Shown one piece after another: positions 9,659 through 19,635 of a stretch of 64,000 bases of DNA. Where the stretch lies: assembly GCA_946628005.1 (NCBI GenBank), contig CAMOWA010000001.1, forward strand, positions 119,549 to 183,548, written 5' to 3'. Within the stretch, counting starts at the first letter, position 1; each line of letters begins with the position of its first letter. Below the pieces are notes generated by a model. That model saw nothing but the letters and a program-made list of their open reading frames with translations, was not told where the DNA came from and did no database searches. The position numbers and the translations under genes were made by a program. This DNA comes from an uncultured Caryophanales bacterium. Its GTDB lineage: Bacteria > Bacillota_I > Bacilli_A > RF39 > UBA660.

Positions 9659-9868
9659 GTCAGAGCTTACTTTACCAGCTGTTTCTATAATAGCACCTTC
9701 TTTCCTATATTTTTACTTTATTCTAGCATTTTATTTATAAAAAATAAAGAAAAGTTTTGTTTTTCTACTTATATTGTAGATTAAAAGTATATAAAAATAA
9801 TGAAAAATAAAAAAAGCACTTGAAATAAAAGCTTAAATCTTGTATAATTAGACATGTCAGTTGAATTT

Positions 9869-9945
9869 GTCTGCGTAGCTCAGCTGGATAGAGCAATCGC
9901 CTTCTAAGCGATCGGTCAGGCGTTCGAGTCGCCTCGCGGACACCA
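9869..9945 (+). tRNA. tRNA-Arg (TCT)
   Basis: Cloverleaf, anticodon TCT in GCCTTCTAAGC, encoded CCA; TTGAAA-17-TATAAT promoter upstream. Confidence 0.95.
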
Positions 9946-9959
9946 TTTTATTAATAAAA

Positions 9960-10868
9960 CTATTGTTGGTCAATAGTTTTTTTGTTTTTATAAATATACT
10001 GATACTTTTTATCTTCTATTTCAAATACTACCATATTAACATTATAGTTATCAAAAACGGAATAAGAAATTGTATTAAGTATTTTTTCACTTGAATCTTT
10101 ACAACTATCTTTTAAATATTCATTAAAATTCAAAAACAAAATATTTTCTTCTTCTCTATAATTTATTAATTTTACTTTTTCTGGTATATAACTTATTAAC
10201 CCCTTCTTTGTTCTTTTTAATTCATCTACTATTATTTCTATTTTTTCTCTTTTATCATTTAAATATTTTGTTACAGGAACATAATAAGTATTTGTATTAT
10301 CTAAATAATATATTACTACTTTATTAGTATCTTTTATACTATTTAATAAATATTCATTATTAATACCAATATTTTTAGAGAGTTTTGTATAATTCTTCCA
10401 GGGAATTTTTTCTATTAAAAAAGAAACATAATTAATATTATCTAGTTCTAAAAGAGAGTATGTTATTCCTGTTATTAATTGTTTTTCATTTGATACATTT
10501 TTTATATCTTTTGAAAAATTTAATATTAAGTGATCATCTTCTAATTTATAACTTAGTAATTTTGTTGTATTTGGTATATATCCTTTTAATTCATTATTAT
10601 TTGTTTTTATTTTTAAATTATCAATTATTATTTCTATTTTATCTTTTAATTGATTACTATCTATGAATATATCTTTTTTTACCAGGAAGTTTTTATTATT
10701 TACTAAATAAATTGTATCTGTATTTATATTAGATATGTCATTTATCTCAAGAGTAGTCTGAATTACATTTTTTTTATTTGTTATTTTAGGAATAGTATAA
10801 ATAGTTAATAATGTATAAATTAAAATAGAAGTTATTAATATTTTTCTTATTGCTTTTTTTCTTAACAT
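9960..10868 (-). CDS. gerM: GerM-like protein, two GerMN domains
   Basis: N-terminal TM plus two repeats of xxYxVPxTKYL..IEIIVDxL..LISYIPExVKLINY. Confidence 0.75.
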   Translation of the reverse strand: MLRKKAIRKILITSILIYTLLTIYTIPKITNKKNVIQTTLEINDISNINTDTIYLVNNKNFLVKKDIFIDSNQLKDKIEIIIDNLKIKTNNNELKGYIPNTTKLLSYKLEDDHLILNFSKDIKNVSNEKQLITGITYSLLELDNINYVSFLIEKIPWKNYTKLSKNIGINNEYLLNSIKDTNKVVIYYLDNTNTYYVPVTKYLNDKREKIEIIVDELKRTKKGLISYIPEKVKLINYREEENILFLNFNEYLKDSCKDSSEKILNTISYSVFDNYNVNMVVFEIEDKKYQYIYKNKKTIDQQ

Positions 10869-10914
10869 AAATTCACCTATTTTATTATATGAAAAAGCGT
10901 ACTATTATAGTACG

Positions 10915-11118
10915 CTATATGAATAATTCTTTTAGTTTAATTAGTTCTACTACAGCGCTAGCTCTTCCATTTACACCTAGTTTTTGCATAACATTTGAAA
11001 TATGATTACGTACTGTTTTTTCACTTATTTTTAGTTTTGTAGCAATTTCTTTTGTAGTGTAATTTTCAATTAATAAACTAAAGATTTCTTTTTCTCTTGG
11101 AGTTAAAATATTATTCAT
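10915..11118 (-). CDS. gerE: GerE-like LuxR-family HTH sporulation regulator
   Basis: 67-aa standalone HTH: LTPREKEIFSLLIENYTTKEIATKLKISEKTVRNHISNVMQKLGV. Confidence 0.8.
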   Translation of the reverse strand: MNNILTPREKEIFSLLIENYTTKEIATKLKISEKTVRNHISNVMQKLGVNGRASAVVELIKLKELFI

Positions 11119-11176
11119 TATCTATCACCTAAAATATTGTATGATAGAAAAAATCTTTGTTGTAGGATTTTACCTA

Positions 11177-11683
11177 CTATTTTTTTTGGAATTTTACTGT
11201 AATATCCATTTTATTATTATATTCTTTTTGTATTAATCTCATTATATTGTTTGCTATTGTAGAATCATGTTTATCTGAGACACAAACTGCATTAACATTA
11301 TTATTTTCTATTTTAATAAAACAATCAAGTTTATATTCTTTTTTTATTTCCTTTTCTATTTTTTCTTCTGTTCCTTGCACTTCGTTTAAATATTTTAATT
11401 CTTCATATACGTTATTTTTTTCTTCGTTAGAAAGAGTATCTTTTGTTAATTTTTCTTGTAATCCGTCCATTTTTTCTTGACGTTCTTCTTGTAAATTTAC
11501 TCTCATTGCAACAAGTGGGCTTTCTTCTTTAACTTCATTTATCACTTTTTGTTTACTTGTTTTTATTTTATTTGTTTCTTCTGCTACTTTTTCTAATAGA
11601 CTATTTGGCATCGTAATATAGTATACTCCTAGGATTAATATTAGGCTAAAAAGGGTCAAAAACCATAGATTTTGTTTGTTCAT
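11177..11683 (-). CDS. spoIIIAH: SpoIIIAH-like protein
   Basis: MNKQNLWFLTLFSLILILGVYYIT TM start and C-terminal ring-building-like domain. Confidence 0.75.
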   Translation of the reverse strand: MNKQNLWFLTLFSLILILGVYYITMPNSLLEKVAEETNKIKTSKQKVINEVKEESPLVAMRVNLQEERQEKMDGLQEKLTKDTLSNEEKNNVYEELKYLNEVQGTEEKIEKEIKKEYKLDCFIKIENNNVNAVCVSDKHDSTIANNIMRLIQKEYNNKMDITVKFQKK

Positions 11684-11738
11684 TTTATGTCTCCTCCATT
11701 CAGTAAAATATATGAAAAAAACAAATAGATTATTCCAT

Positions 11739-12989
11739 CTACTTGTTTATTATTTTTTCTACTGCTTTCATTAAACCAATTTTACCATAGGGATAAGTAA
11801 GTGATCCTTGCATGTAAGCAATATATGGTTCACGAATTGGTCCATCGCAAGATAATTCAATAGAAGAGCCTTGAGTAAAAGATCCACTAGCCATAACTAC
11901 TTTATCAGAATATCCTGGCATATCCCATGCTTCAACAACTGCATTTGCATCAATTGCTGATCCTTCTTGTATTCCTCTTGTAAATTCAATTAATTTATTT
12001 GAGTCATTAAAAATAATGTTTTGTACAATATCTACTCTTTCTTCATCATATCTTGGTTCAACTTCATATCCTAACTCTTCTAGTACTTTGCTTGCTAAAA
12101 CCGCTGTTTTTAAGGCAGATGCGACTACTGATGGAGCCATATATATGCCTTGAAGAAATTGTTTATTTATTCCTAAAGTCGGCCCTACTTCTCTTCCTTC
12201 TCCAGGAAGGGTTAATCTTTCTGCACATAGTTCTACTAAATCATGTCTTCCTGCAATATAGGCACCATTAGGAGCAATTCCTCCTCCTAGATTTTTTATT
12301 AGAGATCCTACAATAACATCTGCACCTACACTGGTTGGTTCACTACTTGATACAAATTCACAATAACAATTATCAACCATTATTATGATATCATTATCAA
12401 TTTCTTTTATTATTTTTATTACTTTTCCAAGTTTTTCTAATGATAAGCTTTTTCTTTCTGAATATCCTTTACTTCTTTGTATTTCAATTACTTTGACTTT
12501 ATTATTATTTAAAAAATCTTTTATCTTGTCATAATCAAAGTCATCATTTACTAAATCTATTTGTTCATACTTTATTCCAAAACTTTTTAATGAGCTTTTA
12601 TTTTCTTTAATTCCAATTACTTCATCTAGAGTATCATATGGTTTTCCACTAATACTAAGCAAGATATCGTTTGGTCTTAAAAGAGCAAATAGACAAACTG
12701 TTAGAGCATGAGAGCCTGATATAAATTGACTTCTTACGATAGCATCTTCTGCTCCTAATATATCTTTAAAAATATTTTCAATTGTCTCTCTTCCTAAATC
12801 ATTATAACCATATCCTGTAGTAGAATTAAAACAAGACTCTGTCACTTTGTTTTTATGAAAACTTGATAATACTTTTAAACTATTGTATTCACATGCTTCA
12901 TCAATTTTTTCAAATTCTTCCTTGCATTTTTTTTCACATTTATCTATTAAATCAACTGTTTTTTGACTAATTCCTAACGTATTATACAT
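11739..12989 (-). CDS. YnbB / aluminium-resistance family PLP enzyme (methionine gamma-lyase-like)
   Basis: GYGYNDLGRETIENIF..FISGSHA..GSLIKNLGGGIAPNGAYIAG. Confidence 0.85.
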   Translation of the reverse strand: MYNTLGISQKTVDLIDKCEKKCKEEFEKIDEACEYNSLKVLSSFHKNKVTESCFNSTTGYGYNDLGRETIENIFKDILGAEDAIVRSQFISGSHALTVCLFALLRPNDILLSISGKPYDTLDEVIGIKENKSSLKSFGIKYEQIDLVNDDFDYDKIKDFLNNNKVKVIEIQRSKGYSERKSLSLEKLGKVIKIIKEIDNDIIIMVDNCYCEFVSSSEPTSVGADVIVGSLIKNLGGGIAPNGAYIAGRHDLVELCAERLTLPGEGREVGPTLGINKQFLQGIYMAPSVVASALKTAVLASKVLEELGYEVEPRYDEERVDIVQNIIFNDSNKLIEFTRGIQEGSAIDANAVVEAWDMPGYSDKVVMASGSFTQGSSIELSCDGPIREPYIAYMQGSLTYPYGKIGLMKAVEKIINK

Positions 12990-13004
12990 ATTATCATCCT
13001 CTCT

Positions 13005-13739
13005 TTAATCATTATACTTTCCACCATCTACTCGAATGATAGCATCATTTATGTAACTTGCTTTATTGCTTGCTAAAAAAAGAACTATTTTTGCTATTTC
13101 ATCTGGCGTTGCAAATCTTCCAAGTAATATTTTTTTTCTTTCTTTTTCTATTTGATCTATACTTAAATCTTTATTCATATCTGTTTTCGTCCATCCTGGA
13201 CAGATACAATTAACATTTATAAATGGAGCCAAACTTCTAGCAAAATTATGTGTTAAGGATATTACTCCTGCTTTTGATGCATCATAATCACAACTTTCTG
13301 GATAGTATGTATCTATAGCATTTGTAGATGAAATATTTATAATTTTACCTTTTTTATTTTCTAACATAATTTTGCCTGCATATTTTGAACATAAATAAGT
13401 TCCAATTAAATTTACATCTAATATTCTTTTAAATTCTTTTATATTTTTATCTAAAATTAAACTATCTCTAGATATTCCTGCATTGTTTACTAAAATATCT
13501 ATTGTTCCAAAAGTATCTACTACTGTATTCATCATTTCTTCTACTTCTTCTTCTTTTGAAACATCACATTTTATACATAGAGTCTCTACATTGTATTTTT
13601 CTTTTATATATTTTTCTAAGTCTTTTGCTTCTTCTTCATGATGACAATAATTAATTACAACATTTATTCCATTTTTAGCAAATTCTTCAATACAACTTGC
13701 ACCTATTCCTCTATTACTTCCTGTTACTAATACAACCAT
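13005..13739 (-). CDS. SDR-family oxidoreductase (FabG-like)
   Basis: VTGSNRGIGASC, NNAG, Y-x3-K-like DASKAG. Confidence 0.85.
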   Translation of the reverse strand: MVVLVTGSNRGIGASCIEEFAKNGINVVINYCHHEEEAKDLEKYIKEKYNVETLCIKCDVSKEEEVEEMMNTVVDTFGTIDILVNNAGISRDSLILDKNIKEFKRILDVNLIGTYLCSKYAGKIMLENKKGKIINISSTNAIDTYYPESCDYDASKAGVISLTHNFARSLAPFINVNCICPGWTKTDMNKDLSIDQIEKERKKILLGRFATPDEIAKIVLFLASNKASYINDAIIRVDGGKYND

Positions 13740-13741
13740 TT

Positions 13742-14164
13742 TTATTCTCCTTCCAAACTTCCAAAATAATTATCAAGAAATAAATATAGTTCTTCATTAT
13801 TAGGATTTACTAATGATACTTTTAATTCTTTTTCAGATACTATTAATAAGCTTGGTATTTCTATATCCTTTTCTTCTATTATTAGTTTATCTTTTACTTT
13901 TTTTATTTCATTATTATTAGATATTTTTATATAATCGATATTATTTTCATCTAATATATTTTTTATTTCTATACAATTTGAACATTTATTATCTGTTATT
14001 AGAATAAGAAAAGTATCATTATTATTAATTTTTTTTATGATATTGGATTCTTTTAATTGAAATTTATTTCGATACATTATAATCATTAATATAATACCTA
14101 TTATTAGTAATAATAGTGTGAACCCTATCTTTTTACTAAGACTTATTAATTCCGTATCTCTCAC
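13742..14164 (-). CDS. Membrane-anchored thioredoxin-fold protein
   Basis: N-terminal TM; TDNKCSNCIEIKNILDENNIDY CxxC. Confidence 0.6.
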   Translation of the reverse strand: MRDTELISLSKKIGFTLLLLIIGIILMIIMYRNKFQLKESNIIKKINNNDTFLILITDNKCSNCIEIKNILDENNIDYIKISNNNEIKKVKDKLIIEEKDIEIPSLLIVSEKELKVSLVNPNNEELYLFLDNYFGSLEGE

Positions 14165-14237
14165 TATAAAACCACCTTTTCTTTTTTTTATTTTACTATA
14201 AATTATAAAAATAGAAAAGAATATCTATTTGATATTC

Positions 14238-17200
14238 TTAAAGTCTTTCTACTTTTATAAATACTTCTTCATCATTAAGTAAGTTTTTTTCTGTAAGATT
14301 TTCGTCTTTTATTAGTTTTTCTCCTAGTACTTCATTCATTATATATTTTTTATACTTTTCAAACATTTTCTCTATTTGATTTGAGCCATTATAGTAAACG
14401 TTAATATGATCAGTAATAATAAAATCAGCATCTTTTCTTAAAGATTGTACTTTTCTTACAAATTCACGGGCTAGTCCTTCTAGTATAAGATCTTCTGTCA
14501 ATTCTGTTTCTAAAACTACAATTGTTTTACTATTACTTGTTGATGCATATCCTTCTTTTTGTTTAATTGAAATTAAGGTGTTTTCTTCCGTTAATTCAAA
14601 GTCTTCTCCAGCTAGTTTTATTTTTAGACCTTTTTCTTTTATTTTACTTATTTCATTTGATGTTAATTTTGATAAAATTTCTTGTAACTCTTTTATTTTA
14701 GGACCTAGAGTTTTTCCTAATACTTGGAAATTTGGTTTTACTATGTATTCTAAGTACTCTGTCATATTCTTTTTAAATTGTACTTCTTTTACATTTAATT
14801 CTTCTTTAATTACAGGTAATAAATCTCCTATAATCATTTCATCACTTTTTGGTAATATTAAGCTTTGAATTGGCTGACGTACTTTAATATTAACTTCTTC
14901 TCTTGCAAATCTACCTAGTGAGCAAACATCTCTTACTAAATCCATTCTTTCTTCTACTACTTCATCTATTAAGTCTTCATTTTCTACTGGGAAATCTTCT
15001 AGATGAACTGATTTATTATTTGTTAGTTTTTGATAGATTTCTTCTGTTAAAAATGGAGTAATTGGAGCACATAATTTTGATAGTGTAACAAGAGATTCAT
15101 ACATAGTTAAGTAAACTGCTTTTTTACTTTCAGTTAATTCTGAATCCCAAAATCTTCTTCTATTACTTCTAATGTACCAGTTTGATAAGTCATCATTTAA
15201 AAATGGAACAATAAGTTTACAAACTTTATTTAAATCATATTCTGCAAAAGCTTCTCTGACACTTTTAATTAATTTATTTAATTTAGATATTAACCATCTA
15301 TCTATTAATTCCCTATCCTTTACAGGTATATCATATTCTCTTGGATCAATATGATCAGCATTAGCATACATTTCGAAGAAAGAATATGCATTTTTAAAAG
15401 TAGAAATATATTTTGAATAGATTTCTTTTAATCCTTCTACATCAAATTTTAATGGAGTCCATACAGGGGATGTATGTAACATATAAAACCTTACAGTATC
15501 TGCTCCATATTCTTCCATAATTTCAAATGGAGAAATAGCATTTCCTCTTGATTTATGCATTTTTTGTCCATATTTGTCTAATAGTAAGTCATTTACTAAA
15601 ACATTTTTATATGATGACTTTCCTGTTACAAACATAGAAACTACTAATAACGAATAGAACCAGCCTCTCGTTTGATCGATACCTTCAGCTATGAAATCTG
15701 CAGGAAATTGTTCTTCAAATAATTTTTTATTTTCAAATGGATAATGATATTGAGCAAATGGCATCGAACCTGAATCAAACCAACAGTCCATTACATCTTT
15801 TACTCTTGTCATTTCTTTTCCACATTTTGGACATTTTATATGAACATCATCTACAAAAGGACGATGTAGTTCAATATTTTCATCTATTTTTTCTATTGAT
15901 TTTTCTACTAGCTCTTTTCTCGATCCAATCATGATATCTTCTCCACATTCACATCTCCATAAAGGAATTGGAGTTCCCCAATATCTATTTCTTGAAATTG
16001 CCCAATCATTCATATTTTCTAGCCAGTTTCCAAATCGTTTTTCTCCTACATAGTCTGGATACCAATGAATTTTTTTATTCTCTTCTATTATTTCTTTTTG
16101 TTTAGCAGTAGTTTTAATATATAGAGATGGTTTTGAGTAATATACAAGTGGAGTATTACATCTCCAGCAATGTGGATAATCATGATTCATTTTTTGTTTT
16201 TTGAATAATTTATCATTTTCTGCTAAATATTTGATTATTTCAACTTCAAGTTCTGAATCTACTACAAGTCTTCCTTTCCAAGGCCCTTCTGTATAGCAAC
16301 CATCCTCTCCTACTGGGTTAAGCATAGCTAAATCATATTTCATTCCTACTTCATAGTCATCTTGCCCAAATGCTGGTGCGATATGTACAATTCCTGTACC
16401 GTCATCCATAGTAACATAGTCAGCACATGTAACAATAAATTTCTTTTTATTTTCTGGGACATTTAGAATTGGCATTAGTTGTTCATATTCACGATATTCT
16501 AAATCTTTTCCTTTGTATTCTTCTACTACTTCATAGTCGTCTCCTAATATTTTGTTTGCTAGAGCTTTAGCTACTATAAATTTATATCCTTTTGATAAGC
16601 ATTTTACATATGTTTCTTTAGGATTTACGCATAAAGCTATATTTGACATTAATGTCCACGGAGTTGTAGTCCAAACTAAATAGTACGTATTTTCTTCATC
16701 TTTTGCTTTAAATGGTACATAGACAGTATTTACAGATATTTCTTTATATCCTTGAGCAACTTCGTGAGATGCTAGTCCTGTTCCACATCTTGGACACCAT
16801 GGTACAATTTTTAGACCATCATATATATATCCATCATCAAATATCTTTTTTAGAATCCACCATTCTGTTTCTATATAATTATTATCATATGTTACATAAG
16901 GATGCTCTAAATCTATAAATTGTCCCATTTCTTTTGTAAATTTTGTAAAGTATTCTTCATTTTTCCAAACGCTTTCTCGACATTTTTGGTTAAATTCTTT
17001 TATTCCATATTTTTCAATATCACCTTTACCATTGAATCCCAACTCTTTTTCTACTTGAACTTCTACTGGTAAACCATGAGTATCCCAACCTACTTTTCTT
17101 AATACTCTGTATCCTTGCATTGTTTTATATTTACAAATAGAATCTTTTATAAGTTTTGCCATCATATGATGAATTCCTGGCATTCCATTTGCTGTAGCTG

Positions 17201-17339
17201 GACCATCATAGAATACATAATTATCATTTTCTTTTCTATTATTGATACTCTTTTCAAATATTTTGTTTTTTTCCCAATATTCACTATATTTTTTCTCTAT
17301 TTCATTTATTTTTCCTTGTTCTATTTTTTTAAATTTCAT
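14238..17339 (-). CDS. ileS: Isoleucyl-tRNA synthetase, type-2 (eukaryote-like) IleRS
   Basis: FYDGPATANGMPGIHHMMAK, KMHKS, 1033 aa, C-terminal anticodon-binding region. Confidence 0.95.
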   Translation of the reverse strand: MKFKKIEQGKINEIEKKYSEYWEKNKIFEKSINNRKENDNYVFYDGPATANGMPGIHHMMAKLIKDSICKYKTMQGYRVLRKVGWDTHGLPVEVQVEKELGFNGKGDIEKYGIKEFNQKCRESVWKNEEYFTKFTKEMGQFIDLEHPYVTYDNNYIETEWWILKKIFDDGYIYDGLKIVPWCPRCGTGLASHEVAQGYKEISVNTVYVPFKAKDEENTYYLVWTTTPWTLMSNIALCVNPKETYVKCLSKGYKFIVAKALANKILGDDYEVVEEYKGKDLEYREYEQLMPILNVPENKKKFIVTCADYVTMDDGTGIVHIAPAFGQDDYEVGMKYDLAMLNPVGEDGCYTEGPWKGRLVVDSELEVEIIKYLAENDKLFKKQKMNHDYPHCWRCNTPLVYYSKPSLYIKTTAKQKEIIEENKKIHWYPDYVGEKRFGNWLENMNDWAISRNRYWGTPIPLWRCECGEDIMIGSRKELVEKSIEKIDENIELHRPFVDDVHIKCPKCGKEMTRVKDVMDCWFDSGSMPFAQYHYPFENKKLFEEQFPADFIAEGIDQTRGWFYSLLVVSMFVTGKSSYKNVLVNDLLLDKYGQKMHKSRGNAISPFEIMEEYGADTVRFYMLHTSPVWTPLKFDVEGLKEIYSKYISTFKNAYSFFEMYANADHIDPREYDIPVKDRELIDRWLISKLNKLIKSVREAFAEYDLNKVCKLIVPFLNDDLSNWYIRSNRRRFWDSELTESKKAVYLTMYESLVTLSKLCAPITPFLTEEIYQKLTNNKSVHLEDFPVENEDLIDEVVEERMDLVRDVCSLGRFAREEVNIKVRQPIQSLILPKSDEMIIGDLLPVIKEELNVKEVQFKKNMTEYLEYIVKPNFQVLGKTLGPKIKELQEILSKLTSNEISKIKEKGLKIKLAGEDFELTEENTLISIKQKEGYASTSNSKTIVVLETELTEDLILEGLAREFVRKVQSLRKDADFIITDHINVYYNGSNQIEKMFEKYKKYIMNEVLGEKLIKDENLTEKNLLNDEEVFIKVERL

Positions 17340-17349
17340 ACTACCACTC

Positions 17350-18297
17350 CTAACTTAATAAAACATAACTATAATATATGAAAAAAAGTATTAAAAAAAT
17401 TATTCCCTCTTTTCTACTAATTCTATAGTCATTAAATGAAAACATAAATAGAATAATTGCAGACGTTATCATTACTAATAAATCGATATAGCTAAAATTA
17501 ATAGTGCCTATTCCACCTAATAAAGCAACTGGAATTCCTATTACTATACCTATATTAAAGATATTACTTCCTACTACATTTCCTATTGCTATATCATATT
17601 CTCCTTTTTTAGTTGCTGTTATACTAGTTACTAATTCTGGAAGAGATGTTCCTAAGGCAATAATTGTTAATGATATTAATCTTTCACTTATTCCCATTAT
17701 TTTAGCAAGAATTACTGCTGAATCAACTACTAAATTGCTTCCTAGTATAATTCCTAACAAACCAATAATTGTAAAAGCTACTGACTTTTTCATTGATAAA
17801 ATTTCTGTACTTTCATCTTGTATTTTTTTTCTTGACATAGATATTAAATAATAAATAAATACTCCAAAGAACAATATTAGAATAATTCCATCTGATCTTG
17901 TAAAAGTGTTTTTTATTTTAATATCAAACAAATTATCAGATAGTAATACTGCAAATAATGTTGTGATTAGCATTGTAATTGGTAATTCTTTTTTTACAGT
18001 ATTATTTTTTACAGTTAAAGTATGAACTAAAGAACTTATTCCTAGGATTAATAATATATTTAATATATTACTCCCAATAACATTTCCTAGTACAATATCC
18101 CCACTTTTTGAAAGTAGAGACTTTAAACTTACTGCAAATTCTGGAGCACTTGTTCCAAATGCTACAATTGTTAAACCAATTAACATTTTAGATACTTTAA
18201 AATTTCCTGCTATACCACTTGTGCCATCTACAAAGAAATCAGCTCCTTTAATTAGAATAATAAATCCTAATACTAATAGTAATAAATTAATTAGCAT
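17350..18297 (-). CDS. CaCA-family Na+/Ca2+ antiporter
   Basis: Two alpha repeats: AFGTSAPEFAVSLKSLLSKSGDIVLGNVIGSNILN and ALGTSLPELVTSITATKKGEYDIAIGNVVGSNIFN. Confidence 0.9.
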   Translation of the reverse strand: MLINLLLLVLGFIILIKGADFFVDGTSGIAGNFKVSKMLIGLTIVAFGTSAPEFAVSLKSLLSKSGDIVLGNVIGSNILNILLILGISSLVHTLTVKNNTVKKELPITMLITTLFAVLLSDNLFDIKIKNTFTRSDGIILILFFGVFIYYLISMSRKKIQDESTEILSMKKSVAFTIIGLLGIILGSNLVVDSAVILAKIMGISERLISLTIIALGTSLPELVTSITATKKGEYDIAIGNVVGSNIFNIGIVIGIPVALLGGIGTINFSYIDLLVMITSAIILFMFSFNDYRISRKEGIIFLILFFIYYSYVLLS

Positions 18298-18317
18298 AAA
18301 ATCGCCCTTTTAATTAT

Positions 18318-18548
18318 ATGATAAAAATAAATAAAAAAGAACTTCATCCCTAAGGACGAAATTCTCGTGGTACCACCTTATTTTATAAGAAATATCTTAT
18401 CTCTAAACTATAACGCGTTACCGTATTTATCTTATCCATAAATCGCAACTTGAAAGTGATCTGAATAGTTCTTTCTAACTTGCTTTCACCATACACAAGC
18501 TCTCTATATAGTCCAAAATATTCCGTCTTTCGCACATGCTTTCGACTC
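18318..18548 (-). promoter_or_regulatory. T-box leader (predicted Ile, ATC specifier)
   Basis: GGTGGTACCACGAG T-box, terminator GAATTTCGTCC..GGATGAAGTTC-T6, AGAGAG, GGTGAAAGC Stem I elements, CAGATCACTTT specifier region; promoter TTGTAA-17-TATATT. Confidence 0.88.
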
Positions 18549-18609
18549 ATAATATAACATATTTTATTATTGTTTACAACAAATTTCAAAAAAAATAATG
18601 GTTTTTCCA

Positions 18610-19041
18610 TTATTCTAGTTCTAATATTTCTATTTCTTCTACAACTGCTAATTGTTGTTCAACAATAGATTTTAGTTTTCTTTTAAAAATTCTCATATTT
18701 CTTTCTAACATATCAGAATTATTTTCTATTTTTTCTGCTCTTATTAAAGCTTCATTTACTATTCTTGAGGCATTTGATTTAGCATCGTTTATAATTATTT
18801 CTCGTTCATCTCGAGCCATCTTTTTAATATTATCACTAGTCTCTTCTGCTTTTAAAAGAGAGTTTTTTAAAGATTCTTCCATGGTCTTATATTTTTCTAG
18901 TTCTTTTTTTAAATCTTCTATTTCTTTATTTTGCTTTTTTACTCTCGTGACAATCGCTTCTGTTTCTCTTATGACTTCTCCGATGAACTGGTTTACTTCT
19001 TTTTTATTATAACCGTTTTCTTCATAACTAAATTTTTCCAT
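18610..19041 (-). CDS. DivIVA-domain protein
   Basis: FSYEENGYNKKEVNQFIGEVIRETEAI..coiled coil. Confidence 0.75.
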   Translation of the reverse strand: MEKFSYEENGYNKKEVNQFIGEVIRETEAIVTRVKKQNKEIEDLKKELEKYKTMEESLKNSLLKAEETSDNIKKMARDEREIIINDAKSNASRIVNEALIRAEKIENNSDMLERNMRIFKRKLKSIVEQQLAVVEEIEILELE

Positions 19042-19072
19042 TCTATCACCTCAAGAATAGGCAGTTTATTTT

Positions 19073-19513
19073 TTAAAAAAAGTCATCTTCTTCATCTTCT
19101 TTAGAATCTTTTTTTCCTCTGGTATTATTTTGTTTATTATTTATAGTGTCTTCGCTAATTGTTCCTTCAACATTTACATTATTTGGTGTACATAAGAAAA
19201 TTCCTCCACCAAGTTTTTGTAAATCTCCTCCGATAGCATATATTGTTCCATATAAGAAATCTACAATTCTTTTTGCTTGGTCAGGGGTAACTCTTTTTAA
19301 GTTTACAACAACTGCACTTCTATTTTTTAAATAATCTGCAATTTGTTGACTTTCTGAGTATGCGCGTGGCTCTAACAACATCATTTTAGATCCTGCTATT
19401 CCATTTTGGGCATGATACTCTTCTTTTGAAGTACTATAATAATTTTCATCTGTATTAGTATCTTGTTGAGTTGTATCTTCTCCTCCAAAAAATCCTTTCA
19501 ATTTATCTTTCAT
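19073..19513 (-). CDS. sepF: SepF cell-division protein
   Basis: KLKGFFGG..; [63 protein letters not shown]; start after GGAGGAATAGTT. Confidence 0.9.
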   Translation of the reverse strand: MKDKLKGFFGGEDTTQQDTNTDENYYSTSKEEYHAQNGIAGSKMMLLEPRAYSESQQIADYLKNRSAVVVNLKRVTPDQAKRIVDFLYGTIYAIGGDLQKLGGGIFLCTPNNVNVEGTISEDTINNKQNNTRGKKDSKEDEEDDFF

Positions 19514-19635
19514 AACTATTCCTCCGTTTATTCTATACATTTTTTATCTTACTGTAAATATTTTAGCATACTTTTTTTGAAAGAAAAAGACTAAATTATA
19601 AAATGCGAAAAAAAAAAAGGATATTCTCCTTTCTT

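Noticed and set aside
18383-18610. 75-aa minus-strand ORF MEKPLFFLKFVVNN..
   Set aside because: Overlaps the T-box leader, whose conserved elements explain the sequence better
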